A stretch of 64,000 bases of DNA. It comes from an uncultured Pelagibacteraceae bacterium. GTDB taxonomy: Bacteria > Pseudomonadota > Alphaproteobacteria > Pelagibacterales > Pelagibacteraceae. The stretch spans positions 27,177 through 91,176 of the forward strand of contig CACDAL010000004.1 of the NCBI GenBank assembly GCA_902550805.1, in the 5' to 3' direction. Below, piece after piece: positions 51,514-62,699 of the stretch (positions are counted from its first letter, which is position 1; each line of letters starts with the position of its first letter). Both the position numbers and the translations under genes were made by a program. Below the pieces are notes generated by a model. That model was not told the DNA's origin, searched no databases, and worked only from the letters and a program-made list of their open reading frames with translations.

Positions 51514-53288
51514 TAATAAACTCTTTCTTGAGGTGGAAAATACTGAACTTCATTAGTCAATGTAGATGTATTTACTGGTCTATAATCAATTTTAGTATTA
51601 GTATCATTAAGCCAAGTTAAAGTATGTTGCATAAATTTTTTATCATCTCTATTCGGAAAATCTTCTCTTGCGTGAGCACCTCTGCTTTCTTTTCTATTAT
51701 AAGCAGAATCCATAGTTGTTATTGCTTGTCTAATTAAATTATCAAATTCTAGCGTTTCAACTAAATCAGTATTGAAAATTAAAGACTTATCTTTTACCGA
51801 TATTGAATCCATTCCTTTAAAAGGATCCCTTATCTCTTCAACTCCTTCTTTTAGAGTTTTTTCAGTTCTAAAAACTGCACATTTTGATTGCATTGTTTTT
51901 TGCATTGAGGCTCTCAATTCTGAAGTTGGGTTTGATCCGTGTGAATTTCTAAGTTTGTCAAATCTATCTAAACACTTATCTGTTTCGCTTTGAGGAATTT
52001 CTTCATGTTTCATTTCAGGTTTAATTATTTCCGCAGCTCTTTTTGCTGCGGCTCTTCCAAAAACTACAAGATCAATTAAAGAGTTAGATCCAAGTCTATT
52101 TGCGCCATGGACAGAAACACATGCCGCTTCACCTATAGCCATTAGACCAGGTATAACTTGCTCGGAACCATGTAAAGTAAGAACTTCCGCTTTATAGTTA
52201 GTTGGTATACCTCCCATATTATAATGTACTGTAGGCACAACTGGTATAGGTTCTTTTGTGACATCAACGTTTGCAAATAGTCTTGAAGATTCAGATATTC
52301 CTGGCAATCTATTTTCAATAACCTTAGGATCTAAATGATCTAAATGTAGATGCACATGGTCTTTTTCTTTTCCAACACCTCTTCCTTCGTTAATCTCAAT
52401 AGCAATCGATCTACTAACAACATCTCTTGACGCAAGGTCTTTTGCTTTTGGGGCATAACGCTTCATGAATCTTTCTCCTTCTGAATTAACTAAGAAACCA
52501 CCTTCTCCTCTAACGCCCTCTGAGATTAATGTACCGTGTCCATAAATTCCTGTTGGATGAAACTGCACAAATTCCATATCTTGCAAAGGTAGACCTGCTC
52601 TTAATACCATGGCATTGCCATCACCTGTGCATGTGTGTGCAGCAGTGGAAGAATAATAAATTTTACCATAACCACCTGTAGCAATTATTGTTATATGAGA
52701 TCTAAATCTATGTATAGTTCCATCATTCAAATTCCATGCTATTAATCCTTTGCATGTCCCATTCTTCATTAACAAATCTAGCGCAAAGTACTCTATAAAA
52801 AATTCTGTATTATGTTTAAGCGCTTGACCATACAAAGTATGAAGTATTGCGTGTCCAGTTCTATCAGCCGCAGCACAAGTTCTTTGAACAGTTTCATTTC
52901 CATAATTTTTTGTCATTCCACCAAAAGGTCTTTGATAAATTTTTCCGTCCTTTGTTCTGCTAAAAGGAACTCCATATTTTTCCAGTTCTAAAACGGCCCT
53001 AGGCGCTTCTTTACATAAATATTCTATACAGTCTTGATCTCCCAACCAATCAGATCCTTTAACCGTATCATACATATGCCAACGCCAATCATCTTCACCC
53101 ATATTTCCTAAAGCTGCGGATATTCCTCCTTGGGCTGCAGAAGTATGACTTCTGGTAGGAAAAACTTTTGAAATGCAGGCTGTTTTTAGTCCTGCCTCAC
53201 TTAATCCAACGGCCGCCCTAAGACCTGCACCACCTGCGCCGAGTACCACAACATCGTACTCGTGATCTATAATTTTGTATTCACTCAT
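51513..53288 (-). CDS. sdhA: Succinate dehydrogenase flavoprotein subunit
   Basis: A 591-residue FAD subunit that oxidises succinate. [20 protein letters not shown] is the dinucleotide fold, the covalent FAD His is in [13 protein letters not shown], and [20 protein letters not shown] plus [17 protein letters not shown]-like [18 protein letters not shown] complete the signature. It overlaps the end of sdhD by four bases. Confidence 0.97.
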   Translation of the reverse strand: MSEYKIIDHEYDVVVLGAGGAGLRAAVGLSEAGLKTACISKVFPTRSHTSAAQGGISAALGNMGEDDWRWHMYDTVKGSDWLGDQDCIEYLCKEAPRAVLELEKYGVPFSRTKDGKIYQRPFGGMTKNYGNETVQRTCAAADRTGHAILHTLYGQALKHNTEFFIEYFALDLLMKNGTCKGLIAWNLNDGTIHRFRSHITIIATGGYGKIYYSSTAAHTCTGDGNAMVLRAGLPLQDMEFVQFHPTGIYGHGTLISEGVRGEGGFLVNSEGERFMKRYAPKAKDLASRDVVSRSIAIEINEGRGVGKEKDHVHLHLDHLDPKVIENRLPGISESSRLFANVDVTKEPIPVVPTVHYNMGGIPTNYKAEVLTLHGSEQVIPGLMAIGEAACVSVHGANRLGSNSLIDLVVFGRAAAKRAAEIIKPEMKHEEIPQSETDKCLDRFDKLRNSHGSNPTSELRASMQKTMQSKCAVFRTEKTLKEGVEEIRDPFKGMDSISVKDKSLIFNTDLVETLEFDNLIRQAITTMDSAYNRKESRGAHAREDFPNRDDKKFMQHTLTWLNDTNTKIDYRPVNTSTLTNEVQYFPPQERVY

Positions 53289-53614
53289 ATTCTTAAATTA
53301 AAAATAATAATAATTGTAATTAATGGAAATATTATAGCAAAGATATTTAGCGCTTTATTTGCAGCATTTTTGAGTTTTTCATCTTCAATATAATCCTCGA
53401 ATACCTCGCTAATACTTAGTGATGAAAAAAAATATGAAAAAATTAAAAACAAGCTAAATAATAATTTTGATGGTTGAGTTGATAGAAAGCTTACTATTTC
53501 ACTATAATTTTTATCATAAAATGATGCAAAATTTATAATAAACCAAATCATTAATGGAATTAAGATAGCTGAACTTATTTTCAAAAATAACCATTTCTTT
53601 GTTACTACTCTCAT
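53285..53614 (-). CDS. sdhD: Succinate dehydrogenase membrane anchor SdhD, lacking the heme-ligand histidine
   Basis: A 109-residue membrane anchor with three helices (about residues 10-31, 45-65 and 88-107). [17 protein letters not shown] and the [12 protein letters not shown] end of helix II match SdhD; Asp74-Tyr75 correspond to Asp82-Tyr83 of E. coli, the quinone-site pair. The position of the heme b ligand (E. coli His71, 11 residues before that Asp) is Phe63, and the conserved glycine four residues on is Ser67. The protein contains no histidine at all. The N-terminus is also shorter than usual. The assignment rests on length, helices and position between sdhC and sdhA. Confidence 0.85.
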   Translation of the reverse strand: MRVVTKKWLFLKISSAILIPLMIWFIINFASFYDKNYSEIVSFLSTQPSKLLFSLFLIFSYFFSSLSISEVFEDYIEDEKLKNAANKALNIFAIIFPLITIIIIFNLRI

Positions 53615-53622
53615 TAAATCTA

Positions 53623-53997
53623 TTAACTCCCAATTATATAAATAAATACTGTTAGTATAAATGAACCAAAAATAACCATTAATCCTGAAATCTTACTAGT
53701 TCTCAATTCAAAACCATATCCAAGATCCATTAATAAATGTCTAATCTCTGCTAATATTTGAAAACTGAAAGACCATATAATTCCAATAACTAGAAATTTA
53801 CCAAAAAAAGATTTTAAAAAAAATTTGATAATTTCATAGTTAGTTTCTCCCAATAGTAAAGAGGCTACCCACAAACAAATTAAAGTAATTACCAATATAT
53901 TAATAATTCCTGTTATTCGATGAGATATTGAAACTAAAGAAGATATATGCCAAGAATAAATTTGTATATGTGGAGATAAAGGATTGTTATTGTCCAT
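53623..53997 (-). CDS. sdhC: Succinate dehydrogenase cytochrome b556 subunit SdhC
   Basis: A 124-residue anchor with three membrane helices. The N-terminal PLSPHIQIYSWHISSLVSIS leads to the SHRITG motif (His26-Arg27) of the quinone site, and the heme ligand His87 lies in EIRHLLMDLGYGFELR. These are the family landmarks and are intact. It starts inside the last codons of asd (11-base overlap) and is followed by sdhD after eight bases. Confidence 0.93.
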   Translation of the reverse strand: MDNNNPLSPHIQIYSWHISSLVSISHRITGIINILVITLICLWVASLLLGETNYEIIKFFLKSFFGKFLVIGIIWSFSFQILAEIRHLLMDLGYGFELRTSKISGLMVIFGSFILTVFIYIIGS

Positions 53998-54997
53998 AAA
54001 AATCTTTTTCTATTAAAGCTTCAGCTATTTCAACTGCATTTAGTGCCGCTCCTTTAAGTAGATTATCAGAAACAATCCACAAGTTTATAGAGTTGGGCTG
54101 AGACTCATCTAATCTAATTCTTGAAATAAAAGTTTCGAATTTGTCTTCAGCTTCGACAGGAGTTATATATCCCCCATCTTTATGTTCATCAACAACCTTG
54201 CAACCGGGAGAAGTATATAAAACATTTCTAATTTCTTCTAAATTACATTTTTTATTAAATTCTACATTTGCACTTATAGAATGTGATACTAGAACAGGTA
54301 TTCTTACACAAGTAGAAGTAACTTTAATCTTTTTATCTAAAATTTTTTTTATTTCATCTGTAGTTTTTTGTTCTTCTTTAGTATAGCCATTTTCCAAAAA
54401 ACTATCGATATGAGGAATGGCATTAAATGCAATCTGTTTTGTAAAATATTTTGACTCTAATTTTTTATTTTCAAAATGCTCTTGAGTTTGAGATAACAAT
54501 TCATCCATAGGAGCTTTTCCTGCACCAGATACAGATTGATAAGTTGAAACAACTATTCTCCTAACATCATATAAATCATGTAGAGGCTTTAAAGCGACTA
54601 CAACTGGAATTACTGAACAATTTGCATTTGAAATTATATTTTTATTTTTTACCTTAGCCAATTCTTTTGAATTAACTTCTGGAACTACCAAAGGAATGTC
54701 AGGATCTTTTCTAAAAAATTTTGAATTATCAATTACAATGGTTTTTTCAGCTGCAACATTAGCCCATTTTTCTGCAATAGCGCTTCCTGCAGCAAAAAAA
54801 GCAATTTTTACTTTTGAAAAATCAAATTTTTCAAGATCAATAACGATATGTTCTTTACCATTAAAATTAATTTTTTTCCCTTCACTTTTTGATGAGGCAA
54901 TTAAAAATAATTCAGAAATTTCAAATTTTTTTTTTTCCAAAACTTCTATTAATTTTCGTCCTACGTTTCCGGTCGCACCTACAATTGCTATATTCAT
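53987..54997 (-). CDS. asd: Aspartate-semialdehyde dehydrogenase
   Basis: A 336-residue NADPH enzyme making aspartate semialdehyde, the branch point to homoserine (methionine, threonine) and diaminopimelate. AIVGATGNVGRKLIEVLEK binds NADPH, the catalytic cysteine is in SNANCSVIPVVVAL, and STYQSVSGAGKAPMDELL and CVRIPVLVSHSISANVEF follow. It lies 20 bases after dmdA and overlaps sdhC. Its product feeds MetX, whose gene carries the SAM-II switch. Confidence 0.96.
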   Translation of the reverse strand: MNIAIVGATGNVGRKLIEVLEKKKFEISELFLIASSKSEGKKINFNGKEHIVIDLEKFDFSKVKIAFFAAGSAIAEKWANVAAEKTIVIDNSKFFRKDPDIPLVVPEVNSKELAKVKNKNIISNANCSVIPVVVALKPLHDLYDVRRIVVSTYQSVSGAGKAPMDELLSQTQEHFENKKLESKYFTKQIAFNAIPHIDSFLENGYTKEEQKTTDEIKKILDKKIKVTSTCVRIPVLVSHSISANVEFNKKCNLEEIRNVLYTSPGCKVVDEHKDGGYITPVEAEDKFETFISRIRLDESQPNSINLWIVSDNLLKGAALNAVEIAEALIEKDFYGQ

Positions 54998-55017
54998 GAT
55001 ATCCTAAAACTTTTATA

Positions 55018-56127
55018 CTAAATGAAAGGTAAATCGCAAACTTTTCCATCAAAAGAATTACCATTTATCTCAATTTTTACTGTTTGAGACACTTTCCAGA
55101 ATGGTTTTTTTAACATTGCTATTCCAATAACTTTTCCAAAATAAGGTGAATAGCAGCCAGACCTTAATTCGCCAATTATTATATTATTTTCATCTTTTAA
55201 AGTAATAGATCCAGTTACATTTATTTCTTTAGCTTCAATTTGAACCCCCATTAATTTTTTTTTAATTCCTTCTGACTTAATTTTTTTTAAATTTTCTTTT
55301 CCTAAAAAATTTACATCTGAATCTATATTAACAAATTTATCAAAACCACATTCGAAAGGATTGTCATTTATATCCATATCATTACCATAAGATAATAATG
55401 CACTTTCAATTCTTTCAATAAGATTTGGGCATCCTGGTTTAACATCAAATTCTTTACCTATTTCAAATAGATGATCATATAATTCTAAACCTGAATTTGT
55501 ATTTTCTACATATATTTCATATCCGCCCTGCTTGGACCATCCAGATTGAGCAATTAAATGTTTTGTTCCTTTAAAATCAAAATAATCAAAACCAAAAAAT
55601 TTTAATTTTGTAATTTCTTTTCCAAAAACTTTTTCCATTAATTTAAATGATTTTGGACCTTGAACGGCCATTATATTTACGTCTGGTTCAAATATCTGAA
55701 CATCAAATTTGTTTCCTATTGCCAAACCTTTGGCAAATAAAATTACATCTGAATCTGCAATTGATATCCACCATCTGTTATTACTTATTCTAAGAATCAC
55801 AGGATCATTAATTATATTTCCTTTATCATCAATGATTGGACAATAATAACATCTTCCATCTTTTGATTTTGATAAATCTCTACAAGTCATTAACTGTATT
55901 AATGTTGCAGAATCGTTTCCAATTATTTCGACTTGTCTTTCTCCAGCAACATCCCAAACTTGTACATTTTTTTTTAGATGATGATACGATTCTTCTATTG
56001 ATCCAAATGCAGCAGGTAACAACATATGATTATACGAACTGTAAGCGGTAACTCCTTGTTTTTCTATTCTTGATGTATAAGGAGTGCTTCTTAACCTTCT
56101 TGATTTAGCAACGGAAAATGTTTTCAT
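55018..56127 (-). CDS. dmdA: Dimethylsulfoniopropionate (DMSP) demethylase
   Basis: A 369-residue GcvT-fold enzyme that moves a methyl group from DMSP to tetrahydrofolate, giving 3-methylmercaptopropionate (MMPA) and 5-methyl-THF. It can be told from ordinary glycine-cleavage T proteins by the DmdA-type [20 protein letters not shown] start, [40 protein letters not shown], and [18 protein letters not shown]; the length equals that of the SAR11 enzyme as I remember it. Adjacent dmdB and dmdC support the call. It is 32 bases after dmdB, with a poly-A/T leader and no Shine-Dalgarno sequence. Confidence 0.95.
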   Translation of the reverse strand: MKTFSVAKSRRLRSTPYTSRIEKQGVTAYSSYNHMLLPAAFGSIEESYHHLKKNVQVWDVAGERQVEIIGNDSATLIQLMTCRDLSKSKDGRCYYCPIIDDKGNIINDPVILRISNNRWWISIADSDVILFAKGLAIGNKFDVQIFEPDVNIMAVQGPKSFKLMEKVFGKEITKLKFFGFDYFDFKGTKHLIAQSGWSKQGGYEIYVENTNSGLELYDHLFEIGKEFDVKPGCPNLIERIESALLSYGNDMDINDNPFECGFDKFVNIDSDVNFLGKENLKKIKSEGIKKKLMGVQIEAKEINVTGSITLKDENNIIIGELRSGCYSPYFGKVIGIAMLKKPFWKVSQTVKIEINGNSFDGKVCDLPFI

Positions 56128-56159
56128 ATTTTAATTTTAAATATTTTTTTTTTAAGAAA

Positions 56160-57788
56160 TCAAGATAGATCCTTGACTCTTTTTCTTAGTTCAAATTTTT
56201 GAATTTTACCTGTTGAAGTTTTTGGTAGTTCACAAAAAACTACATTTTTTGGAACTTTAAACTTAGCAAGAGTTTCTTTACAAAAATCAATTAACTCTTT
56301 TTCTGTAACTGGCTTATCTTTTACTGACTCTATAAATGCACAGGGTACTTCACCCCATTTTTCATCTGACTTAGCAACTACTGCAGCAATAGATACCGAA
56401 GGGTGTTTTGATAAAGTGTTTTCTATTTCAATTGATGAAATATTTTCACCTCCAGAAATAATAATATCCTTAGATCTATCTTGAATTTTTACATACCCAT
56501 CCGGATGCATCACGGCTAGATCTCCAGTATGAAACCAACCACCTTTCATAGCTTTATCAGTAGCATCTTTATCTTTATAATAGCCTTTCATAACCACATT
56601 TCCTCTGATCATTATTTCTCCAATTGTTTTGCCATCTTTTGGGACTTCCTTCATAGTTTCTGGGTCCATAATTGTTGCCCCTTCTGTATTAGGATATCTT
56701 ACTCCTTGTCTAGCCTTAATTTCATTTTGTTTTTCTTCTTCTAATTCATTCCATTCTTCATTCCATGCACATTGCGTTACATGTCCGTAAGTTTCCGTTA
56801 AACCATAAACGTGCATTACTTCAAAACCAAGGCTTTTCATTTTTTTAAAAATTATACTTGGTGGTGGGGCTCCAGCAGTTAATACATAAACTTTTTGTTT
56901 TAATTTTTTTCGATCATTTTCGGGTGCTCCTGTAATCATATTAAGCACAATTGGAGCTCCACCAAAATGAGTTACATTATATTTTTCGATTAGTTCGAAG
57001 ATTTTTTTAATATCTATGTTTCTTAGACAAATTGTTTTTCCATTTAACATTGGAACAGTCCAAGGATAACACCAACCATTACAATGAAACATTGGCACAA
57101 CTGTTAAAAAATTTAATCTATTTGGCATATTCCAAGCTGTTGCACTGCCTGTTGACATCAAATATGATCCCCTATGATGATAAACAACTCCTTTTGGATT
57201 TCCTGTTGTTCCCGAGGTATAACTTAATGAAATAGCTTGCCACTCATCCTCTGGCATTTTCCAAATATAATCTTCATCACCAGTATTTAAAAATTCTTCA
57301 TATTCTAAATCACCAATTTTTTCCAATTTTGATTGATCTGCATACTTATCATTTATATCAATTATTATAATTTTTTTATTTATAACACTTAATGCTTTTT
57401 TAACTTCTAAATGTAGTTGTCTATCTACAACCAAAACTTTAGCATCGCTATGATCTAAGATGTAAGCTATTGTTTTAGCATCTAATCTAATATTAATTGT
57501 ATTTAATACTCCTCCAGTCATAGGAACGGAATAATGAGCTTCAAAAATTTCAGGAGTATTAAAAGCTAAAAATGAAACTGTGTCTCCTTTACTAACACCA
57601 ACCTTTTCTAATGCGCTTGCAAATTTAACACATCTTTTATACACATCGCTCCAAGTATATTTTCTATCTTCGTAAACTAATGCTTCATAATTAGGATAAA
57701 TATCTTTAGCTCTTTGTAAAAAAGATAGAGGTGTTAATGGAACAAAATTTGCTTTATTTTTTTCTAAATTTGTATCGTAATGGTTCAT
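56160..57788 (-). CDS. dmdB: Acyl-CoA synthetase, probable MMPA-CoA ligase (DmdB)
   Basis: A 542-residue adenylate-forming enzyme. ATP-binding A3 motif SLSYTSGTTGNPKGVVYHHR, GLTETYGHVTQCAWNEEW, GWFHTGDLAVMHPDGYVKI, and the late lysine in PKTSTGKIQKFELRKR are all present. On family alone it is a medium/short-chain acyl-CoA ligase. Its place between dmdC and dmdA points to activation of 3-methylmercaptopropionate with CoA. It follows dmdC after one base. Related ligases act on other acids, so the substrate is an inference from context. Confidence 0.87.
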   Translation of the reverse strand: MNHYDTNLEKNKANFVPLTPLSFLQRAKDIYPNYEALVYEDRKYTWSDVYKRCVKFASALEKVGVSKGDTVSFLAFNTPEIFEAHYSVPMTGGVLNTINIRLDAKTIAYILDHSDAKVLVVDRQLHLEVKKALSVINKKIIIIDINDKYADQSKLEKIGDLEYEEFLNTGDEDYIWKMPEDEWQAISLSYTSGTTGNPKGVVYHHRGSYLMSTGSATAWNMPNRLNFLTVVPMFHCNGWCYPWTVPMLNGKTICLRNIDIKKIFELIEKYNVTHFGGAPIVLNMITGAPENDRKKLKQKVYVLTAGAPPPSIIFKKMKSLGFEVMHVYGLTETYGHVTQCAWNEEWNELEEEKQNEIKARQGVRYPNTEGATIMDPETMKEVPKDGKTIGEIMIRGNVVMKGYYKDKDATDKAMKGGWFHTGDLAVMHPDGYVKIQDRSKDIIISGGENISSIEIENTLSKHPSVSIAAVVAKSDEKWGEVPCAFIESVKDKPVTEKELIDFCKETLAKFKVPKNVVFCELPKTSTGKIQKFELRKRVKDLS

Positions 57789-57789
57789 G

Positions 57790-59553
57790 CTAATTAAATT
57801 TAAAATCCATTATATATTTGCTTCCAGTGGTTGCCGATTTGAAATGACTATCAGCTCTTGGTAAAACTCTATTAAAATAAAAATTGGCAGTTTGTATTTT
57901 ATCTTCATAAAAATCTTTGTTGTTTTCATAATCTTTAAAACTAACTTCTAAAACTTTTATCCAAGCATGAGCTGTTGCAACCAAACCTAAAACTTTCAAA
58001 TAATCATTACAAGCTGCACTTGCGTCATCCTTAGAATCTTTTATTTTTTCTTTAATCCAGGTAGTAAATTTATTTAACATATCTAAATAATGATCCAATT
58101 GTTTCTTATATGATTGTATTTTTTTATCTTTAAAATTAGTTTCTTCTTTAACTAAATTTAAATATTTATCAATTATGTCACCATTTTTAGTTATTAGTTT
58201 TCTAAAAACTAAATCTGCTGCTTGAACTGAGTTTGTACCCTCATAAATTGGCGTAATTCTATTGTCTCTATATAATTGTTCAATACCAAGATCTTTTGTA
58301 AAACCATAACCTCCGTGAATTTGCATTGCTTCGCTTGTAATTTCCATTCCCATATCTGTAAACATTGATTTAACTACAGGTGTCATTAATGAAACAAAAT
58401 CAGAGGCTTCTTGTTTTACATTTTCATCGCTATGATTAAGACTAACTTCCGTCTGTTGTGATAACCAAAAACACAATGCTCTTTCTCCCTCAATTATTGA
58501 TTTCATGCTAAGTAAAGACCTTCTTATATCGGCATGATCAATTATAAAATCTGCACCATTTTCAGATTTTGTGTTATTTGCTTTTCCTTGTTTTCTTTCT
58601 TTTGCATAAATTAATGAGTTTTGATAAGCAATTTCAGAAATCCCAAGTCCTTGTATTCCAACCACAATCCTTTCTAAATTCATCATTGTAAACATAGAAT
58701 TAAGACCTCTATTTTTCGGTCCAATCATATATCCGACAGCTTCATCAAAATTTAAAACACATGTGGCCGATCCTTTGATGCCCATCTTGTTTTCTATAGA
58801 TCCGGTGGATACACCATTTCTCGAACCTACAGTTCCATCTTCTTTTACAATAAACTTAGGAACAAGAAACAAGCTTATGCCTTTTGTTCCTTTTGGAGAA
58901 TCACTTGCTCTAGCTAAAACTAAATGTATAATATTTTCAGTAAGGTCATGATCACCTGAAGTAATAAATATTTTTTGTCCACTAATTTTATATATCCCAT
59001 CAGTTTGTTCTTCTGCCTTTGTTTTTAATAGACCTAGGTCAGTGCCACAGACTGGCTCCGTAAGACACATTGTGCCACTCCATTTACCTTGAACCATTTT
59101 TGGAAGATATATATCTTTTATTTCATCACTTGCATGACGTAAAATACAATTATAAGCGCCTATAGTTAGTTCGCTATAAAGTTTAAAAGCAAGGCAAGTC
59201 GATGATAGCATTTCGTCAAAAAAAGTACTGACGGTTTTGGGCATTCCTTGGCCACCATATTTTGGATCGCAAGACAAAGAGATCCATCCGTCTTCAATGA
59301 ATTTTTCATACACTTCTTTATATCCTGGAGAAGTTCTCACTACTCCATTTTCCAATACTGGAGGAGTTTCGTCTCCTGATTTAGCTAAAGGTAATATTAA
59401 ATTTTGATTAATTTTTGCGGCTTCTTCTAAAATATCTTTTACTAACTCTGAATTTACTTCTTTATATTTTTTAATCTCATTATATTTTTGATTATTTCTT
59501 AATTTATTAAAAAGAAACATCATATCATCAAGAGGAGCAATATAACTTGGCAT
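57790..59553 (-). CDS. dmdC: Acyl-CoA dehydrogenase, probable MMPA-CoA dehydrogenase (DmdC)
   Basis: A 587-residue long-form FAD acyl-CoA dehydrogenase, the size of DmdC. MCLTEPVCGTDLGLLKTKAE is the flavin/substrate motif; IHGGYGFTKDLGIEQLYRDN and the catalytic-base region TPIYEGTNSVQAADLV follow. The N-terminal SYIAPLDDMMFLFNKL is typical of DmdC-type proteins. It would oxidise MMPA-CoA to methylthioacryloyl-CoA. The hydratase of the next step (DmdD or AcuH) is not in the window. Twenty-six bases separate it from leuB. Confidence 0.88.
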   Translation of the reverse strand: MPSYIAPLDDMMFLFNKLRNNQKYNEIKKYKEVNSELVKDILEEAAKINQNLILPLAKSGDETPPVLENGVVRTSPGYKEVYEKFIEDGWISLSCDPKYGGQGMPKTVSTFFDEMLSSTCLAFKLYSELTIGAYNCILRHASDEIKDIYLPKMVQGKWSGTMCLTEPVCGTDLGLLKTKAEEQTDGIYKISGQKIFITSGDHDLTENIIHLVLARASDSPKGTKGISLFLVPKFIVKEDGTVGSRNGVSTGSIENKMGIKGSATCVLNFDEAVGYMIGPKNRGLNSMFTMMNLERIVVGIQGLGISEIAYQNSLIYAKERKQGKANNTKSENGADFIIDHADIRRSLLSMKSIIEGERALCFWLSQQTEVSLNHSDENVKQEASDFVSLMTPVVKSMFTDMGMEITSEAMQIHGGYGFTKDLGIEQLYRDNRITPIYEGTNSVQAADLVFRKLITKNGDIIDKYLNLVKEETNFKDKKIQSYKKQLDHYLDMLNKFTTWIKEKIKDSKDDASAACNDYLKVLGLVATAHAWIKVLEVSFKDYENNKDFYEDKIQTANFYFNRVLPRADSHFKSATTGSKYIMDFKFN

Positions 59554-59579
59554 TTGGTCAGTCTAGAATAAATGATTAA

Positions 59580-60686
59580 TTATTGCAATTTTGAAATTAT
59601 AGCGTCGCCCATTTCAGATGTTGAAACTTCTTTTGTTCCTTTTGATAATATATCTTTAGTTCTTAAACCTTCATCTAAAACATCCTGAACTGCTTTTTCT
59701 AAAGTATCTGCTTCTTTATCTAAATCCAAAGAATATCTAAGAGCCATTCCAAAACTTAAAATAGTTGCAATTGGATTTGCAGTTCCTTTTCCAGCGATAT
59801 CTGGTGCTGAACCATGAACTGGTTCATATAATGACCTCATATTTCCATCTTTATCTTTTGAGCCTAAAGAAGCTGAAGGCAAAAGTCCCAAAGAACCTGT
59901 TAGCATTGCCGCCTCATCAGAAAGCATATCTCCAAAAAGATTATCGGTAACTATCACATCAAATTGTTTGGGATTTCTAACTAATTGCATTGCGCAATTA
60001 TCCGCTAGCATATGATTTAATTCTACATCTTTATATTCTTTTTCATGAATAGCTTGAACTTCCTCTTTCCAAAGTTGGCCTGCCTCCATTACATTAGATT
60101 TTTCGCAAGATGTAACTTTATTATTTCTCTTTCTTGCTAAATCAAATGCAACACGTGCTACTCTCTCAATTTCGCTTGTAGTATAAACATGAGTATTTAT
60201 CCCTTTTCTTTCTCCATTATCTATAGGTTTAATTCCTCTTGGTTCACCAAAATAAATTCCCCCTGTGAGCTCTCTTACAAACATTATATCTAAATTAGAA
60301 ACCAATTCTGGTTTTAAACTTGATGCATCAACTAATTGTTTAAAACAAATGGCAGGTCTAAGATTAGCAAATAATTTTAATTCTTTTCTTAACTTTAATA
60401 ATGCTCTCTCTGGTTTTTTTGAAAATTCAAGATTGTCCCATTTTGGGCCACCAACCGCACCTAGTATTACGGCTTCACTTTCTAATGCTTTGTAAAAAAC
60501 CTCATCTGTAATAGGTGTTCCATGCTTATCATATGCAGCTCCTCCAACTAATTCTTCATCAATTTCAAAATCTAATGATTTGTTTTTATTAAACCAATTT
60601 ATTATCCTTTTTACCTGTCCAATAACTTCCGGGCCAATACCATCTCCTGGCAATAATAAAAATTTTCTTTTTTTAATTTTAATCAT
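59580..60686 (-). CDS. leuB: 3-isopropylmalate dehydrogenase
   Basis: NAD-dependent oxidative decarboxylase of leucine synthesis, 368 residues. [19 protein letters not shown], the substrate arginines in [15 protein letters not shown]-type [31 protein letters not shown] and [20 protein letters not shown] are the family signatures. It overlaps leuD by eight bases. It precedes dmdC on the same strand with no obvious terminator in between. Confidence 0.96.
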   Translation of the reverse strand: MIKIKKRKFLLLPGDGIGPEVIGQVKRIINWFNKNKSLDFEIDEELVGGAAYDKHGTPITDEVFYKALESEAVILGAVGGPKWDNLEFSKKPERALLKLRKELKLFANLRPAICFKQLVDASSLKPELVSNLDIMFVRELTGGIYFGEPRGIKPIDNGERKGINTHVYTTSEIERVARVAFDLARKRNNKVTSCEKSNVMEAGQLWKEEVQAIHEKEYKDVELNHMLADNCAMQLVRNPKQFDVIVTDNLFGDMLSDEAAMLTGSLGLLPSASLGSKDKDGNMRSLYEPVHGSAPDIAGKGTANPIATILSFGMALRYSLDLDKEADTLEKAVQDVLDEGLRTKDILSKGTKEVSTSEMGDAIISKLQ

Positions 60687-61284
60687 TAAATACCCATGGT
60701 TTTGAAGATTTTAATTTTTTTTCAAAATAAATAATCTTTTCTGATTTATCTAATGACAAAGCAATATCATCTAAACCTTCAATTAGACATTTTTTTTTGA
60801 ATTTATCTACTTCAAAATTAATTTCTTTATTTCCAAAAACAATTTTTTGATCTGACAAATCTACTAGAATTTCTTCTTTCCTATTGGAATACTCTGAAAT
60901 TTCTTTTATTTCGTCCTCGCTTATCGTTATTGGTAAAATCCCATTTTTAAAACAATTATTATAAAAAATATCTGCATAGCTTGAGCTGATTACGCATGTA
61001 ATTCCAAAATCCAAAAGAGCCCAGGGCGCGTGCTCTCTAGAAGATCCACATCCAAAATTTTTACCAGCAATTAAAATTTTAGAATTATTATATGGACTAT
61101 TGTTTAATATAAAATCATCTATTAATTTACCATTCTCGTCATATCTCATTTCAAAAAATAAATTTTTTCCTAAGCCTGTTCTCTTTATTGTTTTTAAAAA
61201 TTGCTTTGGTATTATCATATCTGTATCAATATTAACTATTGGAAGATAAGCTGGAATACTTTTAAGTTTGGAAAATTTTTTCAT
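60679..61284 (-). CDS. leuD: 3-isopropylmalate dehydratase small subunit
   Basis: A 201-residue swivel-domain subunit. [39 protein letters not shown] and [20 protein letters not shown] are characteristic. With LeuC it isomerises 2- to 3-isopropylmalate. It starts one base after leuC ends and overlaps leuB. Confidence 0.96.
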   Translation of the reverse strand: MKKFSKLKSIPAYLPIVNIDTDMIIPKQFLKTIKRTGLGKNLFFEMRYDENGKLIDDFILNNSPYNNSKILIAGKNFGCGSSREHAPWALLDFGITCVISSSYADIFYNNCFKNGILPITISEDEIKEISEYSNRKEEILVDLSDQKIVFGNKEINFEVDKFKKKCLIEGLDDIALSLDKSEKIIYFEKKLKSSKPWVFND

Positions 61285-62688
61285 TTAATTTTGATACTTT
61301 CTAACATCATCTAAATTTCCAGAAATAGCAGCTGCAGCGGCCATTGCGGGACTCACAAGATGAGTTCTTCCTCCACGTCCTTGTCTTCCTTCAAAATTTC
61401 TATTTGAAGTAGAAGCACATCTTTCTTCTGGTTTAAGTTTATCGGCATTCATTGCTAAACACATTGAACAACCAGGTTCTCTCCATTCAAAACCTGATTC
61501 TATAAAAATTTTGTCTAAACCCTCTTGCTCCGCTTGTTCTTTTACTAAGCCAGAACCAGGCACAATCATAGCATGAACGCTTGAAGATACTTTTTTATTT
61601 TTTAAAATTTTTGCAGCTTCCCTTATGTCTTCAATTCTTCCATTGGTACAACTGCCAATAAAAACCTTATCTATTTTAATATCCTTGATTTTGGTATTTG
61701 GTTTTAATCCCATATAATTTAATGATCTGGAAATTGAGTTTTTTCTATCTGGATCATTCTCATTATCAGGACTTGGTACTTTACCATCAATTTCAACAAC
61801 ATCTTGAGGCGAAGTTCCCCAGGTTACCATTGGTTTAATTTCCGATCCTTCTAAAGAAATTTCCTTATCAAATTGTGCTTCTGGATCAGATTTTAAACTA
61901 CTCCAATATTCAACTGCTTTATCCCAATTATCTTTTTTTGGAGACATTGGTTTATCTTTTAAATATTCAAATATCTTTTCATCGGGCTGAATTAACCCTG
62001 CTCTAGCTCCTCCCTCAATAGTCATATTACAAATTGTCATTCTTTGCTCAACACTTAAGCTAGAAATTAAATTGCCAGCATACTCAATAACGTAACCTGT
62101 TCCACCTGCAGTACCAATTTTTCCTATAATTTGTAAAATTACATCTTTTGAAGTAACTCCAATTGGTAAATTACCATTAACATTAATTCTAAAATTTTTA
62201 GATTTTTTCTGAACTAATGTTTGTGTAGCCAAAACATGTTCAACTTCAGATGTGCCTATCCCAAATGCTAGCGCACCAAAGGCTCCGTGAGTAGCAGTAT
62301 GACTATCTCCACATACAATAATATTTCCGGGTTGTGTGAATCCTTGTTCTGGTCCAATTATATGAACTATTCCTTGTCTTTTATCGTTCATGCCGAATAA
62401 TTCAATGCCAAACTCTTTACAATTTTTATCAAGTGTTTCTACTTGTATTCTTGAATCTTCATCTTCAATTCCTTTTGATCTATCAGTTGTTGGTACATTA
62501 TGATCTGCAACTGCAAGTGTTAGTCTAGGATGTCTAACTTTTCTGTTTGCATTTCTTAACCCCTCAAATGCTTGTGGACTTGTAACTTCGTGGATTAAAT
62601 GTCTATCTACAAAAAGTAATGAAGTTCCATCTTCTTGGGTATGCACCAAATGATCATTCCAAATTTTATCGTATGTAGTATCTGACAT
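61285..62688 (-). CDS. leuC: 3-isopropylmalate dehydratase large subunit
   Basis: A 467-residue aconitase-family subunit. The 4Fe-4S cysteines are in [19 protein letters not shown] and [54 protein letters not shown] and the Arg-rich [19 protein letters not shown] complete the active site. It follows rplS by 11 bases, a common alphaproteobacterial order (trmD-rplS-leuCD-leuB). Confidence 0.97.
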   Translation of the reverse strand: MSDTTYDKIWNDHLVHTQEDGTSLLFVDRHLIHEVTSPQAFEGLRNANRKVRHPRLTLAVADHNVPTTDRSKGIEDEDSRIQVETLDKNCKEFGIELFGMNDKRQGIVHIIGPEQGFTQPGNIIVCGDSHTATHGAFGALAFGIGTSEVEHVLATQTLVQKKSKNFRINVNGNLPIGVTSKDVILQIIGKIGTAGGTGYVIEYAGNLISSLSVEQRMTICNMTIEGGARAGLIQPDEKIFEYLKDKPMSPKKDNWDKAVEYWSSLKSDPEAQFDKEISLEGSEIKPMVTWGTSPQDVVEIDGKVPSPDNENDPDRKNSISRSLNYMGLKPNTKIKDIKIDKVFIGSCTNGRIEDIREAAKILKNKKVSSSVHAMIVPGSGLVKEQAEQEGLDKIFIESGFEWREPGCSMCLAMNADKLKPEERCASTSNRNFEGRQGRGGRTHLVSPAMAAAAAISGNLDDVRKYQN

Positions 62689-62699
62689 TGAGAAAAAAA

